Shown one piece after another: positions 8,404 to 16,671 of a stretch of 33,259 bases of DNA. How positions within the stretch are numbered: the stretch's first letter is position 1; every line of letters begins with the position of its first letter. The position numbers were made by a program, and so were the translations under genes. Source of the stretch: Christensenellaceae bacterium (lineage in GTDB: Bacteria > Bacillota > Clostridia > Christensenellales > DTU072); assembly GCA_031259085.1 (NCBI GenBank), contig JAIRMA010000029.1:1-33259 (forward strand). Direction: 5' to 3'. The notes under the pieces are model-generated. The model searched no databases. It saw only the letters and a list, made by a program, of their open reading frames with translations, and was not told the DNA's origin.

Positions 8404-10194
8404 ATGGGATTTATAAAAAATAAAATATCGGCAATATTTATTTGTATCTTTATTTGTGTCTTTCTAACAGTTAGTTTAATTGGTTGTACCGACCAACCTC
8501 CCGTTGATCCTAATCCTGATGGCGATTCATTAAGTTTTAGCGAGTATGCTGAAGAGTTATTTACTTTGTTTTTAGACGGTGATGGTTTATCTATAAATTT
8601 AATGTTGGATAACCCCGAAGTTTATGATTTTACTTCATATAATTTGTATATAGCAACTCCGTCATATGATGGTGCGGCAGTACAGGAATCTAATAATCTT
8701 ATATATCTAAGCCTAGTAGAACAGATCTCAAGTTATCCTTGCAAAACTCTTGATGATGAAATAACTAAGAGTCTGTTAGTAAATACATTGTCTGTCTATG
8801 CAGAATATAACAATTACAATTTCAGAGAATTTCTAGGAAATAATGGTGTCCTAGCTAACGTACCTACATATTTAGAAATATATAGGTTTAAGAACAAAAA
8901 TGACATTGATTTGTATATAGAATATATTGACAGGCTAGCTGTCGCATTTGATGATTATTTGTATTTTGAGAGATTTAGATGCCGAAATGGCTATGGTAGA
9001 TCTGATTCATTTTATGAAAGTGCTATTACCGCATACGAAAACATCGCGCCTTCAGACACAACTACAGCAAATCATAATCTTACAACAGATTTCAGCGATA
9101 GATTAGCCGATGTTTCATTTGAATTATCCTCTGCTGAAATTAAAGACTTCGAAAAGAGAAATCTTAAGGCTGTTGATAACCTCCTAAATGCTTATAAAAA
9201 ATTATCAACTGACATAACCGATTTGATGGAAGAATTCCCTACTGACACGCGTAATCAAGGTGGACTTGCATCGGTTGATGGCGGGGCGGATTATTATAAG
9301 AGCCTCTTTAAATTAAAGACAGGTTCAAGTGACTCAATTGAAACAGCTGTTAGTAAATTAGTTACTAGTGCTAAAACTTATTATAATCAAGCTTCATTTT
9401 TATATACTTCAAATATCGATGCATACTTAAACGAATATTACTTATCAGAAGCAAATGCATTTACAGAAGCGAATGCGCTCGCAATTAATCAATCTTTAAT
9501 GACTAGTTTTGCTGACATTATGCCTGGTATTTCAAATTTTCCCACAGTAAACATTAATCTTCTTAAAAGCAGTCAACGAACTGAATTTACATCTGGTTAT
9601 TATGTTGATTCACCAATCGATAATTTGAATGCTCCAGAAAACATCTATATAAATCCAGACCATAACTCTAGTTTTCTGTATAGTTTAATTGCACACGAGG
9701 GTTATCCAGGGCACATGTATCAAAATGTGTATTTAAAAAATAATCAAGTTAATAACTTAAGATATGTTTTCTCTAACGTTGGATTTGCTGAAGGGTGGGC
9801 AGTATATGTTGAAGAACTTGCAGCCTCTTATATATCTGATGATAGGACTCTAACTAATGCTTATAAATATTCAATCTATATGGAGAAATTTGAACGTGCG
9901 CTAGTTGCTTTAGTGGATATATTAGTGAATTATTATGGATATTCAATTGATGAAGTGAGCGACGAATTAAGTGATTATGGTTTGGGTTTCTCTGAAGACA
10001 TTGTTAAATCATTATATGATGCAACAGTATTATTACCAGGTGTGTATTTGCCATATGCATATGGGGATATAATGATAAAAGAAATCCAAAGTACTTATTT
10101 CAGCAATGTTGATGTATTCGAGTTTCATCAAGCTTTACTTAATATCGGACCAGTTGATTTTGATACTTTAAAAGCATACATTCTTTTAGTATAA
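8404..10194 (+). CDS. DUF885 lipoprotein, putative zinc peptidase
   Basis: The 596-residue product starts with a basic tip and hydrophobic stretch ending in the lipobox LIGC, so Cys28 should be lipidated and the protein held on the outer face of the membrane. I chose the ATG at 8404 over the upstream TTG at 8389 because it gives a standard-length lipoprotein signal. The ribosome binding site (GGAT) is weak for either. The C-terminal half has the DUF885 hallmarks: HEGYPGHMYQ near residue 431, which is the family's HExxxxH-like metal-binding motif, and GFAEGWAVYVEEL near 460, which supplies further conserved Glu. DUF885 proteins are presumed metallopeptidases; substrates are generally unknown. 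It is divergent from metE and followed by a strong terminator, so it is probably transcribed alone. Confidence 0.9.
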   Translation: MGFIKNKISAIFICIFICVFLTVSLIGCTDQPPVDPNPDGDSLSFSEYAEELFTLFLDGDGLSINLMLDNPEVYDFTSYNLYIATPSYDGAAVQESNNLIYLSLVEQISSYPCKTLDDEITKSLLVNTLSVYAEYNNYNFREFLGNNGVLANVPTYLEIYRFKNKNDIDLYIEYIDRLAVAFDDYLYFERFRCRNGYGRSDSFYESAITAYENIAPSDTTTANHNLTTDFSDRLADVSFELSSAEIKDFEKRNLKAVDNLLNAYKKLSTDITDLMEEFPTDTRNQGGLASVDGGADYYKSLFKLKTGSSDSIETAVSKLVTSAKTYYNQASFLYTSNIDAYLNEYYLSEANAFTEANALAINQSLMTSFADIMPGISNFPTVNINLLKSSQRTEFTSGYYVDSPIDNLNAPENIYINPDHNSSFLYSLIAHEGYPGHMYQNVYLKNNQVNNLRYVFSNVGFAEGWAVYVEELAASYISDDRTLTNAYKYSIYMEKFERALVALVDILVNYYGYSIDEVSDELSDYGLGFSEDIVKSLYDATVLLPGVYLPYAYGDIMIKEIQSTYFSNVDVFEFHQALLNIGPVDFDTLKAYILLV

Positions 10195-10228
10195 TATTTT
10201 AAAAAGCGTTAAAGATATAAGTTTTGTC

Positions 10229-10258
10229 AGACAGACGGCAATAAAATGCCGTCTGTCT
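10229..10258 (+). terminator. Hairpin terminator after the DUF885 gene
   Basis: A perfect 12-bp stem AGACAGACGGCA / TGCCGTCTGTCT with an ATAAAA loop lies about 35 bases past the stop. The T-tract after it is short (CTATTT), so termination may be moderate. Confidence 0.75.
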
Positions 10259-10376
10259 CTATTTACGCGAAATTATGTTTGTGTGCAAAATATATGAATC
10301 CAATTTGCGTATGTATGTTATTCGACAAATTTTTAAGTTAAATTCGGTATTTTAAATCTATAATACATTATTAACC

Positions 10377-10405
10377 TTGATTTTTTCTATAAAAATTGTT
10401 ATACT
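10377..10405 (+). promoter_or_regulatory. Promoter for nadE leader / ncRNA
   Basis: TTGATT (10377-10382), a 17-bp spacer and TATACT (10400-10405) form a good sigma-70/SigA-type promoter. Transcription would begin near 10412, exactly at the edge of the GC-rich segment. Confidence 0.7.
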
Positions 10406-10411
10406 TAATAC

Positions 10412-10614
10412 GCTGAGATGCTCGACAACTCGCGGGATGATGTTTAACCTCAAAATTTCAAATAGGGCTTACCACGTTCTAAATCATATGTCATGCCCCC
10501 GACTCATAATCGCTAGGGGACGGCAGAGACTCGACGATTCGCCCACCTGCTTGCGCGGGTTGATGTGTTTCGTGAGCGACGTTTTGGCGGGTCGACCGAT
10601 CGGTCGGCCTTTTT
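10412..10614 (+). ncRNA. Candidate structured RNA or attenuating leader upstream of nadE
   Basis: About 200 bases, visibly richer in G and C than the surroundings, bounded by a promoter (10377-10405) and an intrinsic terminator (10590-10614). Structured RNAs stand out this way in AT-rich genomes. Visible pairing includes ACCTGC-TTGC-GCGGGT (10545-10560) and CCCC/GGGG (10497-10519). A motif is present twice: CTCGAC-3nt-TCGC...GGG-1nt-TGATGT at 10421-10443 and at 10530-10566, the second copy being opened by a 14-base insertion that forms most of the first hairpin. I find no match to conserved cores of 6S, SRP, tmRNA or RNase P RNA, T-box, TPP, FMN, glycine or SAM elements. It is either a free-standing small RNA or a riboswitch-like leader with nadE as target, because the nadE ribosome binding site follows the terminator by about a dozen bases. 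An 79-codon frame through the region has no coding character. Confidence 0.5.
10590..10614 (+). terminator. Intrinsic terminator immediately before nadE
   Basis: GGTCGACC (10590-10597), loop GATC, GGTCGGCC (10602-10609): an 8-bp GC-rich stem with one G-T pair, followed by five T. It ends 20 bases before the nadE ATG, the layout expected of an expression platform or of a separate RNA gene ending just upstream. Confidence 0.8.
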
Positions 10615-10634
10615 AATATCAAATTAGAGGATAT

Positions 10635-12581
10635 ATGAAGGACGGATATATAAAAGTATCATCAACTACACCAACTATAGTCATTGGAAATTGTTTACAT
10701 AACGAGAAACAAATCATCAATTCTATATTTGAAGCTGAACATAATGATGTTAAAATACTTGTTATGCCTGAACTCTGTTTAACTGGTTACACGGCTGGTG
10801 ACCTTTTTTACCAAGATGCGTTACTAGAATCTGCTCTCAAATCGCTTTTTAATATATGTAGTGCTACTAAGGATTTACAAATCTTATCTTTTGTGGGGCT
10901 TCCATTGCGCGTTAACTCTAAAATTTATAATGTAGCAGCTGCCATTTGCAATGGAAAAGTATTAGGATTTACACCTAAGATGTTCTTGCCTAACTATAAC
11001 GAATTCTACGAGAAAAGGCAGTTTGCATCCGGATTTAATCTAAATGACACAATACTCCAATTAAATCTAACCTCTTATACAATCCCTTTTTCTCCTAACC
11101 TTATATTTACCTGTAAAAATATTCCTGATTTGTTAGTAGGTTGTGAAATTTGTGAAGACCTATGGGCCATTGTTCCACCATCTTCTCAGAAATCGATCAA
11201 TGGAGCTGTTATCATAGCAAATTTATCTGCTAGCAATGAGCTTGTAACTAAAGCGCAATATCGAGAACAATTAGTGACTAGTCATTCTGCTAGATTAATA
11301 GTGGCTTATGTATATTCTTGCGCTGGCAGAGGAGAATCCACTAGTGATGTAGTATACGCAGCACATAACATGATTGCGGAAAACGGAAACATGCTTGCAT
11401 CTATCAAACCATTTGCTGAAAACACAACAATTACTGCTCTAATTGATATAAAAGCATTGACTCACGATAGATCTAAAATTAACAACTATTATTCTAAATT
11501 ATCAAATGAAAACTATATACCTTTTGAATTAAAAAAAAACAAAGTGAATCTTGATAGGGAATATCCTAAATTTCCTTTTGTCCCTTTTAATACCCACTCA
11601 CTAAATGAACGACTTGAATTAATTCTTAATATCCAGGCCCATGGACTATTAGAACGTATAAAAATAACTGGTTGTAAATCTTTAGTTGTCGGTTTAAGTG
11701 GAGGATTGGATTCTGCACTTGCCTTATTAGTAATGCTAAGAAGTATATCCCATTGCAATATGCCTTCTAAGTCTATAATTGGTATAACAATGCCCTGCTT
11801 TGGCACAACAGATAGAACCCTAAATAATGCAAAAAAACTAGCAAATATTGCAGACATTAGTTTAAAAGAAATTAACATAACCAGCTCTGTAAAACTTCAT
11901 ATGAATGATATTGGATTATTAAGAACCTCACGTGGAATTGCATATGAGAACGCACAGGCTAGAGAACGAACACAAGTATTAATGGATACAGCTAATCTAA
12001 CTAATGGAATAGTCATTGGCACAGGTGATCTCTCTGAATTAGCATTGGGTTGGTGCACATATAATGGTGATCACATGTCAATGTATGGCGTAAATGCATC
12101 TGTGCCTAAAACACTTGTAAAACATCTTATAAAATATGAAGCAGAACGGATAGGTGGTGCAATTAGAGATATTTTATATGATATTTTGGATACGCCAATA
12201 AGTCCTGAACTTTTACCAGCCGAAAACAATATAATTACACAAGAAACAGAGACAATTATCGGATCATATACTTTGCATGACTTTTTTCTGTATTATATGA
12301 TTCGCTACGGATTTTCTCCTTCAAAAGTTTTCAGGATTGCTGTAAAAACCTTTGCTAACGAATTTACTGTAAATCAGATTAATAATGTTCTACATATTTT
12401 TATTAATAGATTTTTTAATAATCAGTTCAAACGCAACTGTCTACCTGATTGTGTTAAAATTGGATCAGTATCTTTGTCCCCTAGAGGTGACTGGAGAATG
12501 CCATCCGAGGCATCAGCTGATATTTGGATTAGAGATCTAGATAACTATATTGCAGGTGAATATCCAAATCAAACCATATAA
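10635..12581 (+). CDS. nadE: Glutamine-dependent NAD+ synthetase
   Basis: Makes NAD+ from nicotinic acid adenine dinucleotide with ATP, taking ammonia from glutamine. The 648 residues hold both parts. The N-terminal nitrilase-type glutaminase (about 1-290) has the Glu-Lys-Cys triad: Glu46 in VMPELCLTGYT, Lys115 in FTPKMFLPN, and Cys173 in GCEICEDLW. The C-terminal synthetase (about 330-648) has the ATP pyrophosphatase loop GLSGGLDSALAL near 352, GTGDLSELALGWCTYNGDH, and the substrate-side motif MYGVNASVPKTLVKHL. AGAGG lies four bases before the ATG, a slightly tight spacing. The promoter and terminator-bearing leader upstream suggest possible regulation by attenuation. No other NAD-pathway gene is adjacent. 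Confidence 0.96.
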   Translation: MKDGYIKVSSTTPTIVIGNCLHNEKQIINSIFEAEHNDVKILVMPELCLTGYTAGDLFYQDALLESALKSLFNICSATKDLQILSFVGLPLRVNSKIYNVAAAICNGKVLGFTPKMFLPNYNEFYEKRQFASGFNLNDTILQLNLTSYTIPFSPNLIFTCKNIPDLLVGCEICEDLWAIVPPSSQKSINGAVIIANLSASNELVTKAQYREQLVTSHSARLIVAYVYSCAGRGESTSDVVYAAHNMIAENGNMLASIKPFAENTTITALIDIKALTHDRSKINNYYSKLSNENYIPFELKKNKVNLDREYPKFPFVPFNTHSLNERLELILNIQAHGLLERIKITGCKSLVVGLSGGLDSALALLVMLRSISHCNMPSKSIIGITMPCFGTTDRTLNNAKKLANIADISLKEINITSSVKLHMNDIGLLRTSRGIAYENAQARERTQVLMDTANLTNGIVIGTGDLSELALGWCTYNGDHMSMYGVNASVPKTLVKHLIKYEAERIGGAIRDILYDILDTPISPELLPAENNIITQETETIIGSYTLHDFFLYYMIRYGFSPSKVFRIAVKTFANEFTVNQINNVLHIFINRFFNNQFKRNCLPDCVKIGSVSLSPRGDWRMPSEASADIWIRDLDNYIAGEYPNQTI

Positions 12582-12771
12582 TATACTTTGAAATTGACAA
12601 TAATCATCTGCTATTTAGCTAAATCCTGTAGTGGAAAAACAATCACTAGAGTAGAATATTTGTTTTATTGGATTTACATTATTTTAATGAAAATCTATAT
12701 CATTCCTAAAACTAAAAATAATGCACCTAGATGTGTTTTTTTTAATATTTACTTCACTAAAAATTGTAAAC

Positions 12772-13459
12772 TTATATCAAAAAAATCAAAGGTTGCTCAA
12801 TATTGATTATCGTCGCGTCGATAGCGTTCAATACGGCGTTTTGGATCGGGTATTCCATGTCACCGTAAATATATTTTCCGTCCGATAACGTTATCTTAGC
12901 TTTCTAAATATTATATCAAAGTCATAAGCCCGCTATAATGCTTAAACGCAAAAACAGTTACCCATCCCTTGCGTGCGGACGGCGACGCCGTAATACTTGC
13001 TTTGTAGATCACTAAATCCAATAAGCCCGTAGATATACGCCTCGTTTACGGATGGCTCCGCTAGCGTATCCGCACTTGCAACTTCAAACCTGAACACAAA
13101 ATGATACAGATCCCCAGATACACTCCCGTCCCCAGCGTAATTCGGATTGTTCCAAAACTCCGCCTTATATACTTAAGGTTCATCTATCGTACCTTGTAGC
13201 GCGGATGCGTTGTGCTTGTAACTTTGTTGCTCTGAATAGACATAATAGCCCGTGTTATCACCGAGAACGTAGCTTGTACGAAAATATTTACGGGGGCTAA
13301 CGTGGCCTCAAGGATATTGTATCATCCGAGGCGGCATAAGAGACAAATTCGCTACTTAAGGCTTGAAAGGTCGCTATTAAAATTATGGTTGCAAGAATTA
13401 TCAAGAATAACCCTATAGGCATCCTCACTTTCTTGTTATTCTTAAAGGCAAACGTTCAT
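12772..13459 (-). pseudogene. Decayed secreted or membrane-anchored protein gene, GC-richer than neighbours
   Basis: No frame stays open, but the minus strand shows protein-like pieces in changing frames. First comes a basic tip and hydrophobic segment, KKVRMPIGLFLIILATIIL, followed by SEFVSYAASDDTISL, a plausible signal or anchor. Next are NTGYYVYSEQQSYKHNASAL, AEFWNNPNYAGDGSVSGDLY, VFRFEVASADTLAEP with YIYGLIGFSD, and last ITLSDGKYIYGDMEYPIQN plus AVLNAIDATIINIEQP, ending at a TAA at 12772. At least four frame changes are needed. Base composition is clearly higher in G and C than in the flanking genes, which suggests acquisition from another genome followed by decay. A seven-C run lies at the 5' end (13461-13467). 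No family was recognised. The ends are approximate. Confidence 0.6.
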
Positions 13460-13547
13460 GCCCCCCCGTTTCAGAAATTCTTGCGACAGATTTGAGTTGT
13501 AAAAGTATTATATAACAATACTAAATGTATTTAGGAATATGTATAAA

Positions 13548-13901
13548 TTATACTGAAGCCCCAAATGGGAATGCAACAACTTCTGCAACTTTAAATAGTT
13601 GTTTTGCAAAAGGAATAGTCACTATACATATAAATAGAATTAGAGTTACAAATAATAATGAAATAAGATTCCACCATCCAAGAAGGACAAACCATATTAG
13701 ATTAAGAATTGGATGCTTCCCAAAGTTTGACTTAATTCTCTTTCCAAATGGTGCCAGAATTAATATGGCGATCTTAAAGCATTGTTTTCCAAATGGAATT
13801 CCAATTATTGTCAAGCATAAAAGTACTCCAAAAAAAATGAACGCTAAACAGGACCAAAATCCAGAAAGAATCAACCAAATTACATTAGCGATTGTTTTCA
13901 T
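13548..13901 (-). CDS. yccF: YccF-family membrane protein
   Basis: 117 residues made of two repeats of the YccF (DUF307) domain. Each repeat has an NxIW-type helix start, a hydrophobic stretch, and a closing IGIPFGKQCFKIA or VTIPFAKQLFKVA followed by xxPFG. The first repeat has LSGFWSCLAFIFFG and the second WFVLLGWWNLISLLFV. It is an inner-membrane protein of unknown function with about four membrane segments. The start was set at the ATG at 13901, which has GGAGG five bases upstream. An in-frame TTG four codons earlier overlaps that ribosome binding site and is unlikely. It has its own promoter and is not part of the cell-division operon upstream. Confidence 0.9.
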   Translation of the reverse strand: MKTIANVIWLILSGFWSCLAFIFFGVLLCLTIIGIPFGKQCFKIAILILAPFGKRIKSNFGKHPILNLIWFVLLGWWNLISLLFVTLILFICIVTIPFAKQLFKVAEVVAFPFGASV

Positions 13902-13919
13902 ACAATCCTCCAAAATTAG

Positions 13920-13949
13920 ATTGTATCATATTTAAAAAAACAGAATCAA
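13920..13949 (-). promoter_or_regulatory. yccF promoter
   Basis: On the minus strand TTGATT (13944-13949), an 18-bp spacer and TACAAT (13920-13925) lie about 20 bases before the yccF start. Confidence 0.6.
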
Positions 13950-14278
13950 ATCCGAATTTAAATATTAATACTTATTTATTATACATCAATAGGGTGGCTT
14001 AATCAATATTTTTCTAATTAATTAACAATAATTACAATTTAGTAAAATCAATGAGTTGTCTTTGATTCGCTTATAGTGTACTCTATATTAATACCGTTTT
14101 AGTAACCTATTTTTTTTTAAGACTATAATCTCCTTCATATCGGTTATTTAATGTCATAATTTTCTCTCTTGTTTTCAGTTTATTAGATTTGCTACGCATA
14201 AATTTCTATTTGTTACCTTTAAAATAATTAATGTTACCCCTGTTATTGTCTAGCAAAATCTATTTAATTTATTATAAT
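13950..14278. other. Intergenic, nothing recognised
   Basis: 329 AT-rich bases downstream of ftsW. I looked for a terminator for the division operon and saw no convincing GC hairpin with a T-run. No open frame of note. Confidence 0.4.
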
Positions 14279-15370
14279 CTAACATTCAAAACATGTTCTT
14301 CTGTTTGAACTTTCAATATTCATTAATATCCCAGTCGCAGCCAGAAATACAATCAATGAGCTGCCTCCTGCACTAATGAAAGGCAATGGCAGCCCTGTTG
14401 GTGGGATTGATCCTGTTACTACTGCAATGTTAACTAATGTTTGTATCCCCACTAAACTTGTAATTCCCAGTGCCAATAGTGATTTGAATTTATCATGAGT
14501 TTTAATTGCAATTATAAATCCAGTCGTTATATAAATAATATATACCAGAACTGTAATTACACAACCAATTAACCCTAGTTCCTCTGCTATGATTGAAAAT
14601 ATGAAATCAGACTCTGCAAATGGCAAATATAAATATTTGCTGTTGCTCTGAAATAAACCTACACCAAGTATACCTCCTGAACCTATTGCAAAATAAGACT
14701 GAATCAATTGATAACCGTCACCTTGTGGCGAATCCCAAGGATTCAAGAATGCCATTAATCGTTTCAGTCTATATGGTTCAGCTATTATTAGTAATGGAAT
14801 TGACAATAGACCTGTTAATCCTATAATAAAAGTAGCTCTATAACTGAGTCCGCCAGCAATTGTCATGATTGCCATAGTTAATGCTATACATACAGTGATA
14901 GACATATTAGGTTCTAACATAACCAATACGCACATTATAATAGAAGGAATCATAGTAATAAATATATTTAGTACTGTTAAAGGTGGGTGGATTGATATAA
15001 TACCTGCACTTAAGATTATTAAAGAGAATTTTGCTATTTCTGATGGCTGAAATGAGAAAAATCCGACGTCAATGCGTCTCGTTGCTCCATAAACAGAACT
15101 TCCTATGCCTGGTATTAGTACTATTACTAACAGACCTATTCCGAATATATATAGTGGCCATTTTAATTTATTTAGAATAACTAGATTGAATTTTGAACAT
15201 ATCAATAGCATAGTAACACCTACAATGAATGCTAATATCTGTTTTTTAACAAAATAAAATTCATCACCATATTGTAAGTTTGCTGAATATGAACTAGCGG
15301 AATATATCATGACTATTCCAAACAAACTAAGTGCTATTGCGGTTAAAAATATATTACGCCTTAAGACCAT
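14279..15370 (-). CDS. ftsW: FtsW/SpoVE/RodA-family peptidoglycan glycosyltransferase
   Basis: A 363-residue polytopic membrane protein of the SEDS family, which polymerises lipid II into glycan strands with a partner class B penicillin-binding protein. Family signatures are present: FSFQPSEIAKFSLI in the middle, ESDFIFSIIAEELGLIG about two thirds along, and TGLPLPFISAGGSSLI near the end. About ten hydrophobic segments are visible. The gene overlaps the end of murD by 17 bases, so it is cotranscribed with the upstream division and wall genes. Position in the cluster and the transpeptidase encoded upstream favour a septal FtsW or sporulation SpoVE role over RodA. The short tail ending CFEC is unremarkable. 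Confidence 0.93.
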   Translation of the reverse strand: MVLRRNIFLTAIALSLFGIVMIYSASSYSANLQYGDEFYFVKKQILAFIVGVTMLLICSKFNLVILNKLKWPLYIFGIGLLVIVLIPGIGSSVYGATRRIDVGFFSFQPSEIAKFSLIILSAGIISIHPPLTVLNIFITMIPSIIMCVLVMLEPNMSITVCIALTMAIMTIAGGLSYRATFIIGLTGLLSIPLLIIAEPYRLKRLMAFLNPWDSPQGDGYQLIQSYFAIGSGGILGVGLFQSNSKYLYLPFAESDFIFSIIAEELGLIGCVITVLVYIIYITTGFIIAIKTHDKFKSLLALGITSLVGIQTLVNIAVVTGSIPPTGLPLPFISAGGSSLIVFLAATGILMNIESSNRRTCFEC

Positions 15371-16643
15371 AAACTAATTCTTTGAATCTATCACCGCGTT
15401 CTTGGTAACTCGAAAATCGATCAAAACTTGCACATGCAGGAGAAAACAGAATTGTATCTATGTTGTTCATCTGAATCAATTTTGAAACGGCAATATTTAA
15501 ATCTTTAGCTATCTCTATCTCTTGAAATCCTACTTTCATTGCTGCACCTATAATCTTGACATCATTAGCACCTGTCACTACTACATGTTTCACATCTTTT
15601 GACATCTGATCAAAGAAATCACAGAAATCCTCTCTTTTATCAGACCCACCCAATATTAGACCAATTTTAGCTCCTGACAATAGATTTATAGCCGCAGTAC
15701 ATGCGGCAATATTTGTACCCTTGCTATCGTTATAAAATCGTTTTCCATTAATTGTGCTTACATATTCAACTCTATGTGGTAATGTCTTATATTCCTTAAT
15801 TAGTTTAACATAATCTGATCTTGTACAACCTAATAAATGCAATATATTTAATGCAACTAACATGTTGAATCTGTTATGCTCACCCTTAATTCTGCACTCT
15901 CTAAAGTTAACTAATTTATCCTTATTAAAATAAAATGCGTCATTTGCTAGATTAAAATCTCCTATTATTGTGCGTGTGCTAACAAATATCGGCTTTGCCT
16001 TAGTTGCTTTTACTAACTCTCTTGTCTGTTTGAGATCGTAATTAAGTATAGCATGATCATTTTCATCCTGATTCAAAAATATGTTTTTCTTTGCGTTAAT
16101 GTATTCAGTGAACCCTTTGTATCTATCAATATGATCTGGTGCGAGATTTAATACTACTGCTATATTTGCCTTAATTTTTTTTACGTGTTCTAATTGAAAA
16201 CTTGATGCCTCTATAATTGCATGATCATAAATAACATTATCTAGTGCTACTTGTGACACGGGATATCCTATATTTCCCATTGCCTTACACTTCATCCCTG
16301 CTAGCATCAATCCCCGCTCTACCATATCAACTGTTGTCGTTTTTCCATTTGTGCCAGTTATCATAATAATATTAGAGTCCAATGAATTGATCCCTAATTC
16401 TAATTCACTAAATATTTGAATCTTACGGGCTTTTGCTTCAATTATTAATTCATGATTATTTGGCACACCAGGTGATACACAAACACCATCTAGACTATTT
16501 AATGCCTCGCTTCTTCTTGATTTCCAATTATCACTAAATTCTAAATTGTCATCGTACCGTCTAACCTCAATTCCTTTTTTTGTGAGTAATGCAACAGCTG
16601 AATGACCGCTTGCTTTCATTCCTAATACTAATACTTTCTTCAT
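15354..16643 (-). CDS. murD: UDP-N-acetylmuramoyl-L-alanine--D-glutamate ligase
   Basis: Adds D-glutamate to UDP-MurNAc-L-Ala in the cytoplasm, using ATP. The 429 residues follow the Mur-ligase plan. An N-terminal nucleotide-sugar-binding fold starts MKKVLVLGMKASGHSAV. The central ATPase has ITGTNGKTTTVDMVE near residue 95, then the NLAPDHIDRY motif and FYNDSKGTN, and the C-terminal domain has GLILGGSDKREDFCDFF and FSPACASFDRFSSYQERGD. The ribosome binding site is weak (AGGGA about 12 bases before the ATG), compatible with translation following mraY 28 bases upstream. It overlaps ftsW at its end. Confidence 0.95.
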   Translation of the reverse strand: MKKVLVLGMKASGHSAVALLTKKGIEVRRYDDNLEFSDNWKSRRSEALNSLDGVCVSPGVPNNHELIIEAKARKIQIFSELELGINSLDSNIIMITGTNGKTTTVDMVERGLMLAGMKCKAMGNIGYPVSQVALDNVIYDHAIIEASSFQLEHVKKIKANIAVVLNLAPDHIDRYKGFTEYINAKKNIFLNQDENDHAILNYDLKQTRELVKATKAKPIFVSTRTIIGDFNLANDAFYFNKDKLVNFRECRIKGEHNRFNMLVALNILHLLGCTRSDYVKLIKEYKTLPHRVEYVSTINGKRFYNDSKGTNIAACTAAINLLSGAKIGLILGGSDKREDFCDFFDQMSKDVKHVVVTGANDVKIIGAAMKVGFQEIEIAKDLNIAVSKLIQMNNIDTILFSPACASFDRFSSYQERGDRFKELVYGLKA

Positions 16644-16671
16644 AATTAATTAATTCCCTACTTAATTCTGC

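Noticed and set aside
10377-10616. A 79-codon frame on the plus strand through the nadE leader
   Set aside because: It starts inside the -35 promoter element, has no ribosome binding site, its amino acid make-up is arbitrary, and it runs into the terminator. The segment is better explained as RNA structure.
12588-12806. A 72-codon frame just after nadE
   Set aside because: TTG start without a ribosome binding site, composition typical of translated AT-rich spacer, and its end overlaps the decayed gene on the other strand.
13525-13935. A 136-codon frame on the plus strand
   Set aside because: It is the antisense shadow of yccF, whose domain motifs and ribosome binding site are on the minus strand.
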